Assembly (NCBI RefSeq): GCF_019145475.1
Contig: NZ_JAHTKI010000013.1
Location: 79,997-143,996, forward strand
DNA from: Pseudomonas botevensis
GTDB taxonomy: Bacteria > Pseudomonadota > Gammaproteobacteria > Pseudomonadales > Pseudomonadaceae
DNA: 64,000 nt
Direction: 5' to 3'
The translations under genes and the position numbers were made by a program. The notes beneath the pieces are model-generated. The model searched no databases. It had not been told where the DNA came from and saw only the letters and a program-made list of their open reading frames with translations. Below are positions 20,026 through 31,309 of the stretch, in pieces. Every line of letters begins with the position of its first letter. Positions within the stretch are counted from its first letter, which is position 1.

Positions 20026-20296
20026 ACGATGCGTCTGACGGGCAAAATCTCCTGTAATTGTTATGCAGGGGAAAGTTTTTACAGCCCCGTGCGAATTCAG
20101 CCACAGGTTGAATAAAAAAAAACGGATCAGTTCGATCTGCGACGCGACGAACCGCGTGTCTTGAGCAATACTCTGCGTCGCGGCAATCCAGGGTCAGGAG
20201 CGCCGCACGGCGATCAATTCGCCTTCAAGGGGTTCGGCACGTCCAGCGTTCATGGCGTGCGCGACCGAAGGCAGACAACACAAGGACGTATCCATC
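20026..20296. other. Intergenic region between methyltransferase and second PIG-L gene
   Basis: 271 bases, locally AT-rich with an A9 run near 20116-20124. It breaks the otherwise overlapping operon and holds a possible sigma-22-like promoter (separate entry). No coding potential is seen. Confidence 0.5.
20149..20176 (+). promoter_or_regulatory. Weak AlgU-like promoter before second PIG-L gene
   Basis: GAACCG at 20149-20154, a 17-base spacer, and TCTGC at 20172-20176, compared with GAACTT-N16/17-TCTGA for AlgU. Four of 6 and 4 of 5 positions match. It lies about 115 bases before ATG 20297. The match is modest, and its value comes mainly from the clear AlgU-type site at 31282-31309 in the same region. 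Confidence 0.3.
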
Positions 20297-21055
20297 ATGA
20301 AACCGTTTCCCCTGGGTGAAAGCAGCCTGCCGGCGCAAATCTGGAACAGCGCTGCGCAACTCGACAATATCCCCGTCATCAACACCCACAGTCTGGTCCC
20401 TGCCGGTGCCCGCGCGGTGGTCATCGCTCCGCACCCCGGTGATGAAGTGGTGACCTGCGGCGGCTTGCTGCAACTGCTGTCCAGCCTCGGCCACCCGCTG
20501 CAATTGCTGTCGATCACCGACGGCAGCGCCAGTCACCCCGGTTCGCGGCAGTGGTCGGAAAAACGCCTGAGCGTGTTCCGTCCCCAGGAAAGCGTCGAAG
20601 CCCTGCGGCGCCTGGGCTTGCCGATGCACAGCCTGAAATGGGTGCGCGGCGGTTTCACCGACAACGCCCTGAACGATCAGGAAGAGCCCCTGACGGAATT
20701 CATCGGCCGCTACCTGCGCCCCGGCGACGTGGTGTTCAGCACCTGGCGCGAGGACGGCAGCGACGACCATGAAGTGGTCGGCCGCGCCAGCGCCAAGGCC
20801 GCACAGCAGATCGGCGCCACCTATCACGACGTGCCGGTCTGGGCCTGGCACTGGCCGGAGCGCGATCAGGAGCTGATTCCCTGGCACCGGGCACGCAAGC
20901 TGCGCCTGGACACCTGGACCGTCGCGCGCAAGAGCCACGCCACCCACGCCTATGCCAGCCAGTTGAACGGCGAGCCGGCCATCGGCATCGCGCCGCTGCT
21001 GCCCCGGGTGATTCTGGAGCGCATGCGCCTGCCCTATGAAATCGTCTTCGTCTGA
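20297..21055 (+). CDS. PIG-L family paralogue with altered active site
   Basis: 252 residues from ATG 20297 (AAGGA upstream). It aligns with the PIG-L protein at 18671-19429 almost gap-free over its whole length (shared TDGSASHPGS, RPQESxEALRRLGLPMH, RYLRPxDVxFxTW). Zinc ligands His46, Asp49 and His158 are kept. The first motif reads HPGDE instead of HPDDE, so the general base Asp48 is Gly. The second reads GSDDHE instead of GHCDHE, so His155 is Ser. In MshB-type enzymes these two positions serve catalysis. The protein may be inactive, slower, or a binding or regulatory partner. The frame is intact and codon use normal, which argues against a decaying pseudogene. Confidence 0.9.
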   Translation: MKPFPLGESSLPAQIWNSAAQLDNIPVINTHSLVPAGARAVVIAPHPGDEVVTCGGLLQLLSSLGHPLQLLSITDGSASHPGSRQWSEKRLSVFRPQESVEALRRLGLPMHSLKWVRGGFTDNALNDQEEPLTEFIGRYLRPGDVVFSTWREDGSDDHEVVGRASAKAAQQIGATYHDVPVWAWHWPERDQELIPWHRARKLRLDTWTVARKSHATHAYASQLNGEPAIGIAPLLPRVILERMRLPYEIVFV

Positions 21056-21147
21056 ACAGCTACAGTGAAGGTTGCGGCGATTGCAACTGAACTGCGCGGT
21101 CACCCATCAGTCGCATGGAAAGGCAGTCATGATTCAGAGGAGCGAAC

Positions 21148-21942
21148 GTGTCCAGCGATCCGAAGCGCCACGCCGAGGCGCAACCCTTGAACCCGTCAAC
21201 CATCCATCGCCTGCGTGTCCTGACGGTCAACACCCACAAGGGATTCACCGCGCTCAATCGCCGTTTCATTCTCCCGGAGCTGCGCGAAGCGGTACGCAGC
21301 ACGTCGGCCGACCTGGTGTTTCTCCAGGAAGTGGTGGGTGAGCATGAGCGGCACTCGAGCCGTTACAACGAATGGCCGCAGACTTCACAATACGAATTCC
21401 TCGCCGACAGCATGTGGAGCGATTTCGCCTACGGGCGCAACGCGGTCTATCCAGATGGCCATCACGGCAACGCGCTGCTGTCCAAATACCCGATCCGCGA
21501 ATACCGCAACCTCGACGTCTCGATCACCGGTCCCGAGCGCCGAGGGTTGTTGCACTGTGTCCTGGATGTGCCGGGCCACACCGAAGTCCATGCGATCTGC
21601 GTGCACCTGAGCCTGCTGGAAAGCCATCGGCAATTGCAGTTGCAATTGCTCTGTCAGTTGCTCGAATCCCTGCCCGATGACGCCCCGGTGATCATTGCCG
21701 GCGACTTCAATGACTGGCAGCTTCAGGGCAATCAGGCCCTTTCGCGCCGCGACTATCTGCACGAAGCCTTCGAACGCCACCACGGGCGTCCGGCCAAGAC
21801 TTACCCGGCACGTTTTCCGCTGCTGCGCCTGGACCGCATCTACCTGCGCAACGCCAGCAGCCATGACCCAAAGATCCTCGGCAACAAGCCGTGGACGCAT
21901 CTGTCGGATCATTTGCCGCTGGCCGTCGAAGTGCATCTTTAA
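21148..21942 (+). CDS. Endonuclease/exonuclease/phosphatase (EEP) family protein
   Basis: 264 residues from GTG 21148 with AGAGGAG upstream. EEP-fold metal-dependent phosphodiesterase: LRVLTVNTHKGF, FLQEVVGEH (metal-binding Glu), IIAGDFNDW (catalytic Asp and Asn) and HLSDHLPLAVEVHL (terminal Asp-His pair). It resembles YbhP-type proteins, which usually neighbour a ClsB-like phospholipase/cardiolipin synthase; no such gene follows here. The substrate could be a phospholipid, nucleic acid or sugar phosphate. It lies 92 bases after the second PIG-L gene and may share its transcript. No signal peptide was seen. Confidence 0.87.
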   Translation: MSSDPKRHAEAQPLNPSTIHRLRVLTVNTHKGFTALNRRFILPELREAVRSTSADLVFLQEVVGEHERHSSRYNEWPQTSQYEFLADSMWSDFAYGRNAVYPDGHHGNALLSKYPIREYRNLDVSITGPERRGLLHCVLDVPGHTEVHAICVHLSLLESHRQLQLQLLCQLLESLPDDAPVIIAGDFNDWQLQGNQALSRRDYLHEAFERHHGRPAKTYPARFPLLRLDRIYLRNASSHDPKILGNKPWTHLSDHLPLAVEVHL

Positions 21943-22326
21943 GAGCAGTTTTGACAGCAGTCCGCGCCGTCTCCCGGCATCGTCCAAAGCTGTACCCATC
22001 GACCGATTGTCGGCGGCGCAACGTCTCTGCCTCGGGGGTCGCGGCGCGTTTTTCCCTGCAAACAAGAACTTAGATATGTGCAGAAAAACAAACGCTTGCA
22101 TCAGGTATTTTGCTCATACCGCTTATCGTCCAATTTCTTGACGCCGGGTCAACGGTCTTCTTAGCTCTAGCGTACTACCCCCGGAAAAAACACTTGGGGC
22201 CAGCCTTCGGACGCTCGCAAAACGGGCGGCTGAAGTCTTGCCTCGCTCCATTCGGTCGCCCCTCATTCGGGGTAGGAGAGACGCCAAATCGAGATACCGC
22301 ATGCGATTGCTGCAAGGTAGACCTCC
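21943..22326. other. Intergenic stretch without recognisable gene
   Basis: 384 bases with mixed base composition and no convincing open frame. A short AT-rich segment lies around 22060-22140. It marks the junction where the glycan cluster is interrupted by an unrelated autotransporter-type gene. Confidence 0.4.
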
Positions 22327-23397
22327 ATGAGAACCTCACTCACCCAACACGAGATCAAAATCACTTTCTGCACCGTTTCAAGCTCCCTTCTGCTGTGCTC
22401 ATCCATGGAGGCGCAGGCCGGCCCTGCGGCGGATGAGACGACACCCTGGTATCGAGCGGACGTGCCGGTCATGACCTTGCCGGCCACGGTCATCACGCCC
22501 GGCCCACAGCGTTTCAGCCCCCGCCCCGACTTGCAGGGCAGCAATCTCATCACCGAAGACCTGGCCCCCGGCGCCTGGGAACGCCTTTACGGGCAAAGCT
22601 CCCGCCAGGCGCAAATCGATGTGCTCAGCCCCACTCTGGCGATACCCGGCACGGGCGATTTCAAAGGCCCGGCGATCATGACCCTGCAAAGCAGCAGCGG
22701 CCACACCCAACAGATCGGGTTGATCGGCGGGGTCACCCAGATTCAGGGCAACAGCAACGGTTTGATCGCCACCCGCGCGCTCACCGATCCGACCACCGAC
22801 ACACTGAACATCCAGGGCCAGAGCCTCGGTGCCTATTACAGCCTGACCGGACCCCAGGGCTGGCACGTCGACCTGTCGGCCAGCGGTGGCCGGGTCAGCG
22901 GTTTCAGCCGTAACGAACAAGGCGCACGGCTGGCGACTGAGGGCAGCGCGATGACCCTGTCGGTGGAAGGTGGCTTTCCGATCGGATTGACCGAAAACTG
23001 GGTGGTGGAACCCCAGGCGCAATTGATCAATCAGCGCATCACCCTCGACACGCCCTACGCGGGGTCGGGCAACGCTTCGTCCAGCGATATTTCATCGTGG
23101 AGCGGCCGGGTCGGTGCGCGCTTGAAAGGCAGTTACGATCTCAATGGCCTGCCGGTCGAGCCTTACGTCAGGACCAACCTGTGGCACACGGTCTACACCG
23201 GCAACACGGTGACACTGGATCAGGTGGACAAGATCAGCAGCAGCCGCAAGTCCTCCACCGTCGAACTGGGCCTGGGCCTGGTGGCGCGGGTGACACCGAC
23301 GGTGAGCCTGTACGTCAGCGCCGATTACAGCAGCGATGTGGATGACAATGATCTGAACGGGTTGATCGGCAGTCTCGGCGTGCGGATGCGGTGGTGA
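22327..23397 (+). CDS. Autotransporter beta-barrel protein lacking a passenger
   Basis: 356 residues. After an atypical N-terminal export-like segment (to about residue 31) the sequence starts at what is normally the autotransporter junction (TPWYRADVPVM; GAWERLYGQSS). It runs through a beta-barrel of alternating strands (SLGAYYSLTGPQGWHVDLSAS, VEPYVRTNLWHTVYTG, VSLYVSADYSSD) to a C-terminal aromatic signal GVRMRW for outer-membrane insertion. The large passenger domain of the family is absent; only about 120 residues precede the barrel. It could be a true passenger-less porin-like barrel or a trimmed relic. It is a single-gene transcription unit facing glgB. Confidence 0.8.
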   Translation: MRTSLTQHEIKITFCTVSSSLLLCSSMEAQAGPAADETTPWYRADVPVMTLPATVITPGPQRFSPRPDLQGSNLITEDLAPGAWERLYGQSSRQAQIDVLSPTLAIPGTGDFKGPAIMTLQSSSGHTQQIGLIGGVTQIQGNSNGLIATRALTDPTTDTLNIQGQSLGAYYSLTGPQGWHVDLSASGGRVSGFSRNEQGARLATEGSAMTLSVEGGFPIGLTENWVVEPQAQLINQRITLDTPYAGSGNASSSDISSWSGRVGARLKGSYDLNGLPVEPYVRTNLWHTVYTGNTVTLDQVDKISSSRKSSTVELGLGLVARVTPTVSLYVSADYSSDVDDNDLNGLIGSLGVRMRW

Positions 23398-23427
23398 GGA
23401 AAAACACTCAAGCCACACCGAAGTCCT

Positions 23428-23465
23428 CTCAATGGGGGAGCGGGAAAGCCAGCTCCCTCATTGAG
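23428..23465. terminator. Bidirectional hairpin between convergent genes
   Basis: CTCAATGGGGGAGC at 23428-23441 pairs with GCTCCCTCATTGAG at 23452-23465 (13 of 14 positions, 10-base loop). It sits between the ends of the autotransporter gene and glgB. There is no strong T tract, so termination is probable rather than certain. Confidence 0.55.
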
Positions 23466-23475
23466 ATCCGGTGAA

Positions 23476-25707
23476 TCAACCCTCAGGCTTGAGGATCAAC
23501 ACCGCCAACGGCGGCAGGTTCAGCTCCAGTGACAACGCCTGGCCATGACTCGGCACCTCGTCGGCAAACGCCCCGCCACCATTGCCATAATTGGAGCCGG
23601 CATAGGTGTCGGCATCACTGTTGAACAATTCTTTCCAGCGCCCGGCAAACGGCACACCGACCCGATAAGCCTGACGCGGCACCGGGGTGAAGTTGGCGAC
23701 CACCAGCACCGGCGTGCCCTCCTTACTCCAGCGCAGCCAGGCGTAAACGCTATTGATCGCGTCATCGCCAATCAGCCACTGGAAGCCCTGCGGCGCATCG
23801 TCCTGCTCGTGCAGCGCCGGCTCCTCGCGGTACAGACGGTTCAAGTCACCCACCAGTTTCTGCACGCCTTTGTGTTCCGAGTACTGCAGCAGATACCAGT
23901 CCAGTTGCTGGTCGTGATTCCACTCGCGCCACTGGCCGAATTCGCAGCCCATGAACAACAGTTTCTTGCCGGGATGGGTCCACATGAAGCTCAGGTAGGC
24001 ACGCAGGTTGGCGAACTTTTGCCAGCGGTCGCCGGGCATCTTGTCGATCAGCGAGTGCTTGCCGTGGACCACTTCGTCGTGGGAAATCGGCAGGATGAAA
24101 CGCTCGGACCAGGCGTAGACCAGGCCGAAACTCAGCTCGTTGTGATGATGGGCGCGGTACACCGGGTCCTGCTGGATGTAATGCAGCGAATCGTGCATCC
24201 AGCCCATGTTCCATTTGTAGGCGAACCCGAGGCCGCCCTGCTGGGTGCTCTGGCTGACACCGGGCCACGCCGTGGATTCTTCTGCGATGACCAGGGCGCC
24301 CGGCGCTTCCAGCGCCACCACGTCATTGAGGTGTCGAAGGAAGTCGATGGCTTCCAGGTTTTCCCGTCCGCCATGGCGGTTCGGCACCCATTCCCCGGCC
24401 TTGCGCGAATAGTCGCGATAAAGCATCGAGGCCACCGCGTCGACCCGCAAGCCGTCGACGTGGAAATGCTTCAACCAGTGCAGCCCCGACGCCAGCATGT
24501 AGCCATGCACCTCGGTGCGGCCGAGGTTGTAGATCAGCGTGTCCCAATCCTGATGAAAGCCCTCCAGCGGGTTGCCGTACTCATACAACGCCGTGCCGTC
24601 GAACTGCGCCAGTCCGTGGGTATCGGTCGGAAAATGCGCCGGCACCCAGTCAAGGATGACGCCGATTTCTGCCTGGTGGCAGGCGTTGACGAACGCCGCA
24701 AACTCGTCCGGCGAACCGTAACGCGCACTCGGCGCGAATTGTGACAGCAACTGATAACCCCACGAACCGCCGAACGGGTGTTCCATGATCGGCATGAGTT
24801 CGATGTGAGTGAAACCCAGCTCTTTCACATACGGAATCAGACGCTCGGCCAGCTCGGGCCAGGTGTATTGCCGGGCCACTTCACCCAGATCATCCAGCTC
24901 GCATTGCCAGGAGCCCGCGTGCAGTTCGTAGATCGACAGCGGCGCCGAATGCCGCTGACGCTCGACGCGCCCGCTCATCCAGTCCTGATCCTGCCAGTCG
25001 ATTTGCAATGGCGAGGCGACCTTCGAGGCGGTGTCCGGCGGCAGGCTGGTGGCCAGCGCCATCGGATCGGCCTTCAACGGCAGGATGCCGTGCTGGCCGA
25101 GAATCTCATACTTGTACAGATCCCCCGCTTGCAGACGCGGAATGAACAATTCCCAGACCCCGGACGGATGCCGCGCGCGCATCGGATGACGGCGGCCGTC
25201 CCAGACGTTGAAATCCCCCACCACCGACACCCGCTTGGCATTCGGCGCCCACACGGCAAAGCGCACGCCGTCAACGCCGTCGACGGTTTTCAATTGCGCA
25301 CCGAGGCAACTGCTCAGGTCACGGTGATTGCCTTCGGCGAACAGGTACAAATCCATTTCACCGAGCAACTGGCCGAAGCTGTAGGGATCTTCCGCGACCT
25401 GCTCGCCACCGGCCCAGCGCGTGCGCAAAAGATACGGCCGCGTCTGCTCGAAATGGCCGACGAACAGCCCCGGCGTTTCCGTCTGTTCCAGCGGGCCGCG
25501 CTCTTCGCCGGTGTCCTTGTCCAGTACCGAAACGCTCAACGCACCGGGCAGATAGGCACGAATGAATTGCCCGCCGACGCCATCGGCATGGGGACCGAGA
25601 ACGGAAAACGGATCGTGGTGTTCAGCCCGTACCAGGGCGTCGATGTCCCGAGGCTTGGGCAACAATCGTTCTTTGACGTGACCCTGTTCCTTGTTCGAGA
25701 AACTCAT
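23476..25707 (-). CDS. glgB: 1,4-alpha-glucan branching enzyme GlgB
   Basis: 743 residues, GH13 with N-terminal CBM48 domains. It introduces alpha-1,6 branches into the glucan made by GlgE. Motifs: DPFSVLGPHADG near the start, FAVWAPNAKRVSVVGDFNVW, HVDGLRVDAVASMLYRDY with the nucleophile near 418, ALVIAEESTAWPG (Glu about 474), and LPISHDEVVHGK (Asp about 545). The ATG is three bases after the treS stop, with GGTGGAG as ribosome site, so it is the last gene of the glgE-treS-glgB operon. Confidence 0.97.
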   Translation of the reverse strand: MSFSNKEQGHVKERLLPKPRDIDALVRAEHHDPFSVLGPHADGVGGQFIRAYLPGALSVSVLDKDTGEERGPLEQTETPGLFVGHFEQTRPYLLRTRWAGGEQVAEDPYSFGQLLGEMDLYLFAEGNHRDLSSCLGAQLKTVDGVDGVRFAVWAPNAKRVSVVGDFNVWDGRRHPMRARHPSGVWELFIPRLQAGDLYKYEILGQHGILPLKADPMALATSLPPDTASKVASPLQIDWQDQDWMSGRVERQRHSAPLSIYELHAGSWQCELDDLGEVARQYTWPELAERLIPYVKELGFTHIELMPIMEHPFGGSWGYQLLSQFAPSARYGSPDEFAAFVNACHQAEIGVILDWVPAHFPTDTHGLAQFDGTALYEYGNPLEGFHQDWDTLIYNLGRTEVHGYMLASGLHWLKHFHVDGLRVDAVASMLYRDYSRKAGEWVPNRHGGRENLEAIDFLRHLNDVVALEAPGALVIAEESTAWPGVSQSTQQGGLGFAYKWNMGWMHDSLHYIQQDPVYRAHHHNELSFGLVYAWSERFILPISHDEVVHGKHSLIDKMPGDRWQKFANLRAYLSFMWTHPGKKLLFMGCEFGQWREWNHDQQLDWYLLQYSEHKGVQKLVGDLNRLYREEPALHEQDDAPQGFQWLIGDDAINSVYAWLRWSKEGTPVLVVANFTPVPRQAYRVGVPFAGRWKELFNSDADTYAGSNYGNGGGAFADEVPSHGQALSLELNLPPLAVLILKPEG

Positions 25708-25709
25708 GA

Positions 25710-28700
25710 CTACTCTCCACCAAGATCGGAAAAGGGTTTAAGCCCCGTCAGTAACCCGTGCAGACCGTGCAACGGCACGGCCAGCCAGCTGGGGCGGTTT
25801 TCGGCTTCATAGGCCACTTCGTAGGCCGCTTTCTCCAGACCGAACAACGCCAGTGCGGCGTCGGCACCTTCAGGATCTTGCCAGGCATGTTCAAGACTAG
25901 CTGCCGCCCGGCGATATGCCTCGACAAATGCTTCACGGGCTTCACGCAGGTAACGTTCGGCCACTCGCTGACGCGCTGCTTCGGCCTCAGGGCTGTTGTC
26001 GACGTTATGCACATTGGCGGCCATCGCCGCAGCGTAATCGAAGGAGCGCAGCACCCCGCTGACGTCCTTGTACGGGCTGTGCTTGCCCCGACGTTCGGAC
26101 AACGGCCGCGCCGGCTCGCCTTCGAAGTCGATCAGGTAGGCATCGCCCTTGATCACCAGCACCTGACCCAGATGCAGATCGCCGTGGACGCGAATGCGCA
26201 AGCCACCGACCGACCGCTTCGCCAGTTCCTGCACGTGGGCGAGGATGGCTTTCTTGTTGTCGAGCAGGCGCGTGACCAATGCCTGATCCGCCGCGCCGAG
26301 CTCCTGTTGATGCTGCTTGAGCAGCTTCAACGCATGCTCGACCTGGGCCGCGACGTCCTTGCCGGTGGCCTGCGCATCTTTGGCAGTGCAGATCTGCGGT
26401 GCAAAATCCGGATGGTCGGTCGGCGTCGCCAGCACCTGATGCATTTCCCCCAGGCGCTGGCCGAGCATGCCGGCAAAATCCCGTAACTCGCCGAGGGCGT
26501 TGTAGTGCTGCTCCTGCTCGGACATGGCATCGGCCAGCTCATCGCGCAGCGCCCGTTCGAGGTTGTTCTGCGTCCATTCCCACGCATCGCCCTGATTGCT
26601 CAGATAGCCTTGGGCAATCATCAGCAGAGTGTCTTCACCGTGGCCATCGCGACGGATCACCGAGCCCAGCAGCGGGGAGATATTGGCAAATCCGGCGGCC
26701 GTCAGGTAAGCGCTCATCTCCAGTTCCGGGTGTACGCCGCCAGCGACTTTACGGATCAGCTTAAGCACCAGACTGTTGCCGATCACCACCGAACTGTTGG
26801 ACTGCTCGGCCGACAGATAACGCACCTCGGAATCGGCGCCGAGGCCCAGCGCCTCCAGCTGCGGCGTCGATTCGAAGCGGATCTCGCCTGCATCGCAGGC
26901 CAGCACCGTGTTCGCCTGCATGCCTTGCAGCACCGCACGAATGAACGCTTCCAGACTGAACGCATCGGTAATCAACCCGACCTGACGCACGCGTCTTACA
27001 CGAGACAACGCCAATTGCTGCGGCAACGCCGGGCCGACCTGATCTTCGGAAATGAAGCCGAACGGCAGTTGATAGCGACTGGTCTGCCCGCCGCTGCTGA
27101 CTTCGATTTCGCTCAGTAGCACCGGATGCTGCGCATCGCCGAAACGCACGCCGTACACCAGATTGACCTGCTCGATGGCCGCGTCCTTGCCGGCGAACCA
27201 GCGGCGGTTCTGCAACCAGCTCGGCAGGATGCCCTGCTCCAGCGTCGCACGGGACGGCGCTTCGAGCAGTTCTTCCATGCGCTTTTTCAGCACCAGCGTG
27301 GTGAAGTCCGGCAGGCTCTGCGCCGGTTCGACGTGCCAGCTCGGCATCTGGTTTTCCGCCGCCAGCACAAACCAATAGAAGCCGTACGGCGCCAGGGTCA
27401 GGAGGAAGTTCAGTTGGCCGATCGGCGGGAAGGCGTTACCGCCGAGCATCTCCACCGGCACCATGCCGACGTAGGCCGACAGGTCCAGCTCCGCCGCCTG
27501 CGCGCTGCGCGAGACGTTGGCCACGCACAGGATCACTTCATGCCGGCCATCGGCGTCGGTGAATTCACGGGTGTAGGCCAGAATCCGCCGGTTGCTCGGC
27601 GAGAGCATTTTCAGGCTGCCGCGACCAAAGGCCTTGGACTGCTTGCGCACCGCCAGCATGCGCCGCGTCCAGTTCAGCAGCGAGTGCGGATCGCCGGCCT
27701 GGGTTTCGACGTTGACCGACTGGTAACCATAGAGCGGGTCCATGATCGGCGGCAGCACCAGGCTGGCCGGATCGGCGCGGGAGAAGCCGCCATTGCGGTC
27801 GATCGACCACTGCATCGGCGTACGCACGCCGTCGCGGTCGCCAAGGTAGATGTTGTCGCCCATGCCGATTTCATCGCCGTAATACAGGGTCGGCGTGCCG
27901 GGCATCGACAGCAGCAGGCTGTTGAGCAATTCGACCCGACGCCGGTCGCGCTCCATCAATGGCGCGAGTCGGCGACGGATGCCCAGATTGATTCGCGCGC
28001 GGCGATCGGCGGCGTAGTAATTCCACAGGTAGTCACGTTCCTTGTCGGTGACCATCTCCAGGGTCAATTCATCGTGGTTGCGCAGGAAGATCGCCCACTG
28101 ACAATTGGCCGGGATTTCCGGGGTCTGGCGCAGAATATCGGTGATCGGAAAGCGATCTTCCTGGGCCAGCGCCATGTACATGCGCGGCATCAGCGGGAAG
28201 TGAAACGCCATGTGGCATTCGTCGCCATTCACGCCTTGGGCGTCGGTGTCGCCGAAGTACAGCTGGGTGTCTTCCGGCCATTGGTTGGCTTCGGCCAGCA
28301 ACATGCGGTCGGGGTAATTGGCGTCGATCTCGGCACGGATCTGCTTGAGGACGTCGTGGGTCTCCGGCAGGTTTTCGTTGTTGGTGCCGTCGCGCTCGAT
28401 CAGGTACGGAATCGCGTCCAGCCGCAGGCCGTCGATGCCCATGTCCAGCCAGTAACGCATGACGTTGATGACCGCTTTCATCACCTGCGGGTTGTCGAAA
28501 TTCAGGTCTGGCTGGTGCGAATAGAAACGGTGCCAAAAGTATTGCCCGGCCACCGGGTCCCAGGTCCAGTTGGACTTTTCGGTGTCGAGAAAAATGATCC
28601 GCGTGCCGTCGTATTTCTGGTCGTCATCCGACCACACATAAAAGTCGCGCGCCGCCGAACCGGGCTTGGCCTTGCGTGCGCGCTGGAACCACGGGTGCTG

Positions 28701-29051
28701 GTCGGAGGTGTGATTGATGACCAGCTCGGTGATGACCCGCAAGCCACGCTTGTGCGCCTCGGCGATAAAGCGTTTGGCATCGGCCATGGTGCCGTAGTCA
28801 GTGTGGACGCCTTTGTACTCGGCGATGTCATAACCGTCGTCGCGGCGTGGCGAAGGGTAGAACGGCAGCAGCCAGATGGTGTTGACGCCAAGTTCGGCGA
28901 TGTAATCGAGTTTGGCAATCAGGCCGGGAAAATCGCCGATCCCGTCGTTGTTGGAGTCGAAATAGGATTTGACGTGAACCTGATAGATGACCGCGTCTTT
29001 GTACCAGAGCGGGTCCTTGATGAAGGTGGCTGATTTAGGTTTCTTCGCCAT
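25710..29051 (-). CDS. treS: Trehalose synthase/maltokinase fusion (TreS-Mak)
   Basis: 1113 residues from ATG 29051 (TCCAGGAGTTTCAC upstream; an earlier frame start is unlikely). The N-terminal half is GH13 TreS, interconverting trehalose and maltose: MGIDGLRLDAIPYLIERDGT (nucleophile about 210), RMLLAEANQWPED (about 253) and LRNHDELTLEM (about 328). From about residue 590 a maltokinase domain follows (GILPSWLQNRRWFAGKD), with the kinase core RVHGDLHLGQ (about 955-965) and YLIDFEGEPARP (about 973-985). It phosphorylates maltose to maltose-1-phosphate for GlgE. The fusion is standard in Pseudomonas. The gene links the two arms of the region. Confidence 0.97.
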   Translation of the reverse strand: MAKKPKSATFIKDPLWYKDAVIYQVHVKSYFDSNNDGIGDFPGLIAKLDYIAELGVNTIWLLPFYPSPRRDDGYDIAEYKGVHTDYGTMADAKRFIAEAHKRGLRVITELVINHTSDQHPWFQRARKAKPGSAARDFYVWSDDDQKYDGTRIIFLDTEKSNWTWDPVAGQYFWHRFYSHQPDLNFDNPQVMKAVINVMRYWLDMGIDGLRLDAIPYLIERDGTNNENLPETHDVLKQIRAEIDANYPDRMLLAEANQWPEDTQLYFGDTDAQGVNGDECHMAFHFPLMPRMYMALAQEDRFPITDILRQTPEIPANCQWAIFLRNHDELTLEMVTDKERDYLWNYYAADRRARINLGIRRRLAPLMERDRRRVELLNSLLLSMPGTPTLYYGDEIGMGDNIYLGDRDGVRTPMQWSIDRNGGFSRADPASLVLPPIMDPLYGYQSVNVETQAGDPHSLLNWTRRMLAVRKQSKAFGRGSLKMLSPSNRRILAYTREFTDADGRHEVILCVANVSRSAQAAELDLSAYVGMVPVEMLGGNAFPPIGQLNFLLTLAPYGFYWFVLAAENQMPSWHVEPAQSLPDFTTLVLKKRMEELLEAPSRATLEQGILPSWLQNRRWFAGKDAAIEQVNLVYGVRFGDAQHPVLLSEIEVSSGGQTSRYQLPFGFISEDQVGPALPQQLALSRVRRVRQVGLITDAFSLEAFIRAVLQGMQANTVLACDAGEIRFESTPQLEALGLGADSEVRYLSAEQSNSSVVIGNSLVLKLIRKVAGGVHPELEMSAYLTAAGFANISPLLGSVIRRDGHGEDTLLMIAQGYLSNQGDAWEWTQNNLERALRDELADAMSEQEQHYNALGELRDFAGMLGQRLGEMHQVLATPTDHPDFAPQICTAKDAQATGKDVAAQVEHALKLLKQHQQELGAADQALVTRLLDNKKAILAHVQELAKRSVGGLRIRVHGDLHLGQVLVIKGDAYLIDFEGEPARPLSERRGKHSPYKDVSGVLRSFDYAAAMAANVHNVDNSPEAEAARQRVAERYLREAREAFVEAYRRAAASLEHAWQDPEGADAALALFGLEKAAYEVAYEAENRPSWLAVPLHGLHGLLTGLKPFSDLGGE

Positions 29052-29111
29052 GTGAAACTCCTGGAAAAATCGTAAGAGCGACAACCACTCGAAGGGAGAA
29101 ATGCGTTCCCC

Positions 29112-29198
29112 GTGGGAGCTGGCTTGCCTGCGAAAGCGTCGGGGCAGTCAACGAGGAGCCGGCTGACAAGCCGCTTTCGCAAGCCAGCCCGCTCCCAC
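29112..29198. repeat. REPIN (paired inverted REP sequences)
   Basis: GTGGGAGCTGGCTTGCCTGC at 29112 faces the inverted copy ending GCTCCCAC at 29198, with arms of roughly 30 bases and several mismatches. It lies between glgE and treS, so it may tune expression within the operon by halting or stabilising mRNA. Confidence 0.8.
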
Positions 29199-29216
29199 GC
29201 TTGATCGTCACCGGCC

Positions 29217-31214
<1,998 letters not shown>

Positions 31215-31281
31215 TGAGCATCTCTCCTTAACGCCCCAAGGACGCTCGTTTGCCTGTTCGGCCTGATGAACTCACTTAGGT

Positions 31282-31309
31282 TCCGAGCGACCCTCACCGG
31301 CAAAAGTTC
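31282..31309 (-). promoter_or_regulatory. AlgU (sigma-22/RpoE-type) promoter of glgE operon
   Basis: On the minus strand GAACTT (plus 31304-31309) is followed after exactly 17 bases by TCGGA (plus 31282-31286). The AlgU consensus is GAACTT-N16/17-TCTGA: 6 of 6 and 4 of 5 match. The predicted start is near 31275, about 60 bases upstream of the glgE GTG. It fits envelope or osmotic stress control of trehalose and glucan genes. Confidence 0.65.
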
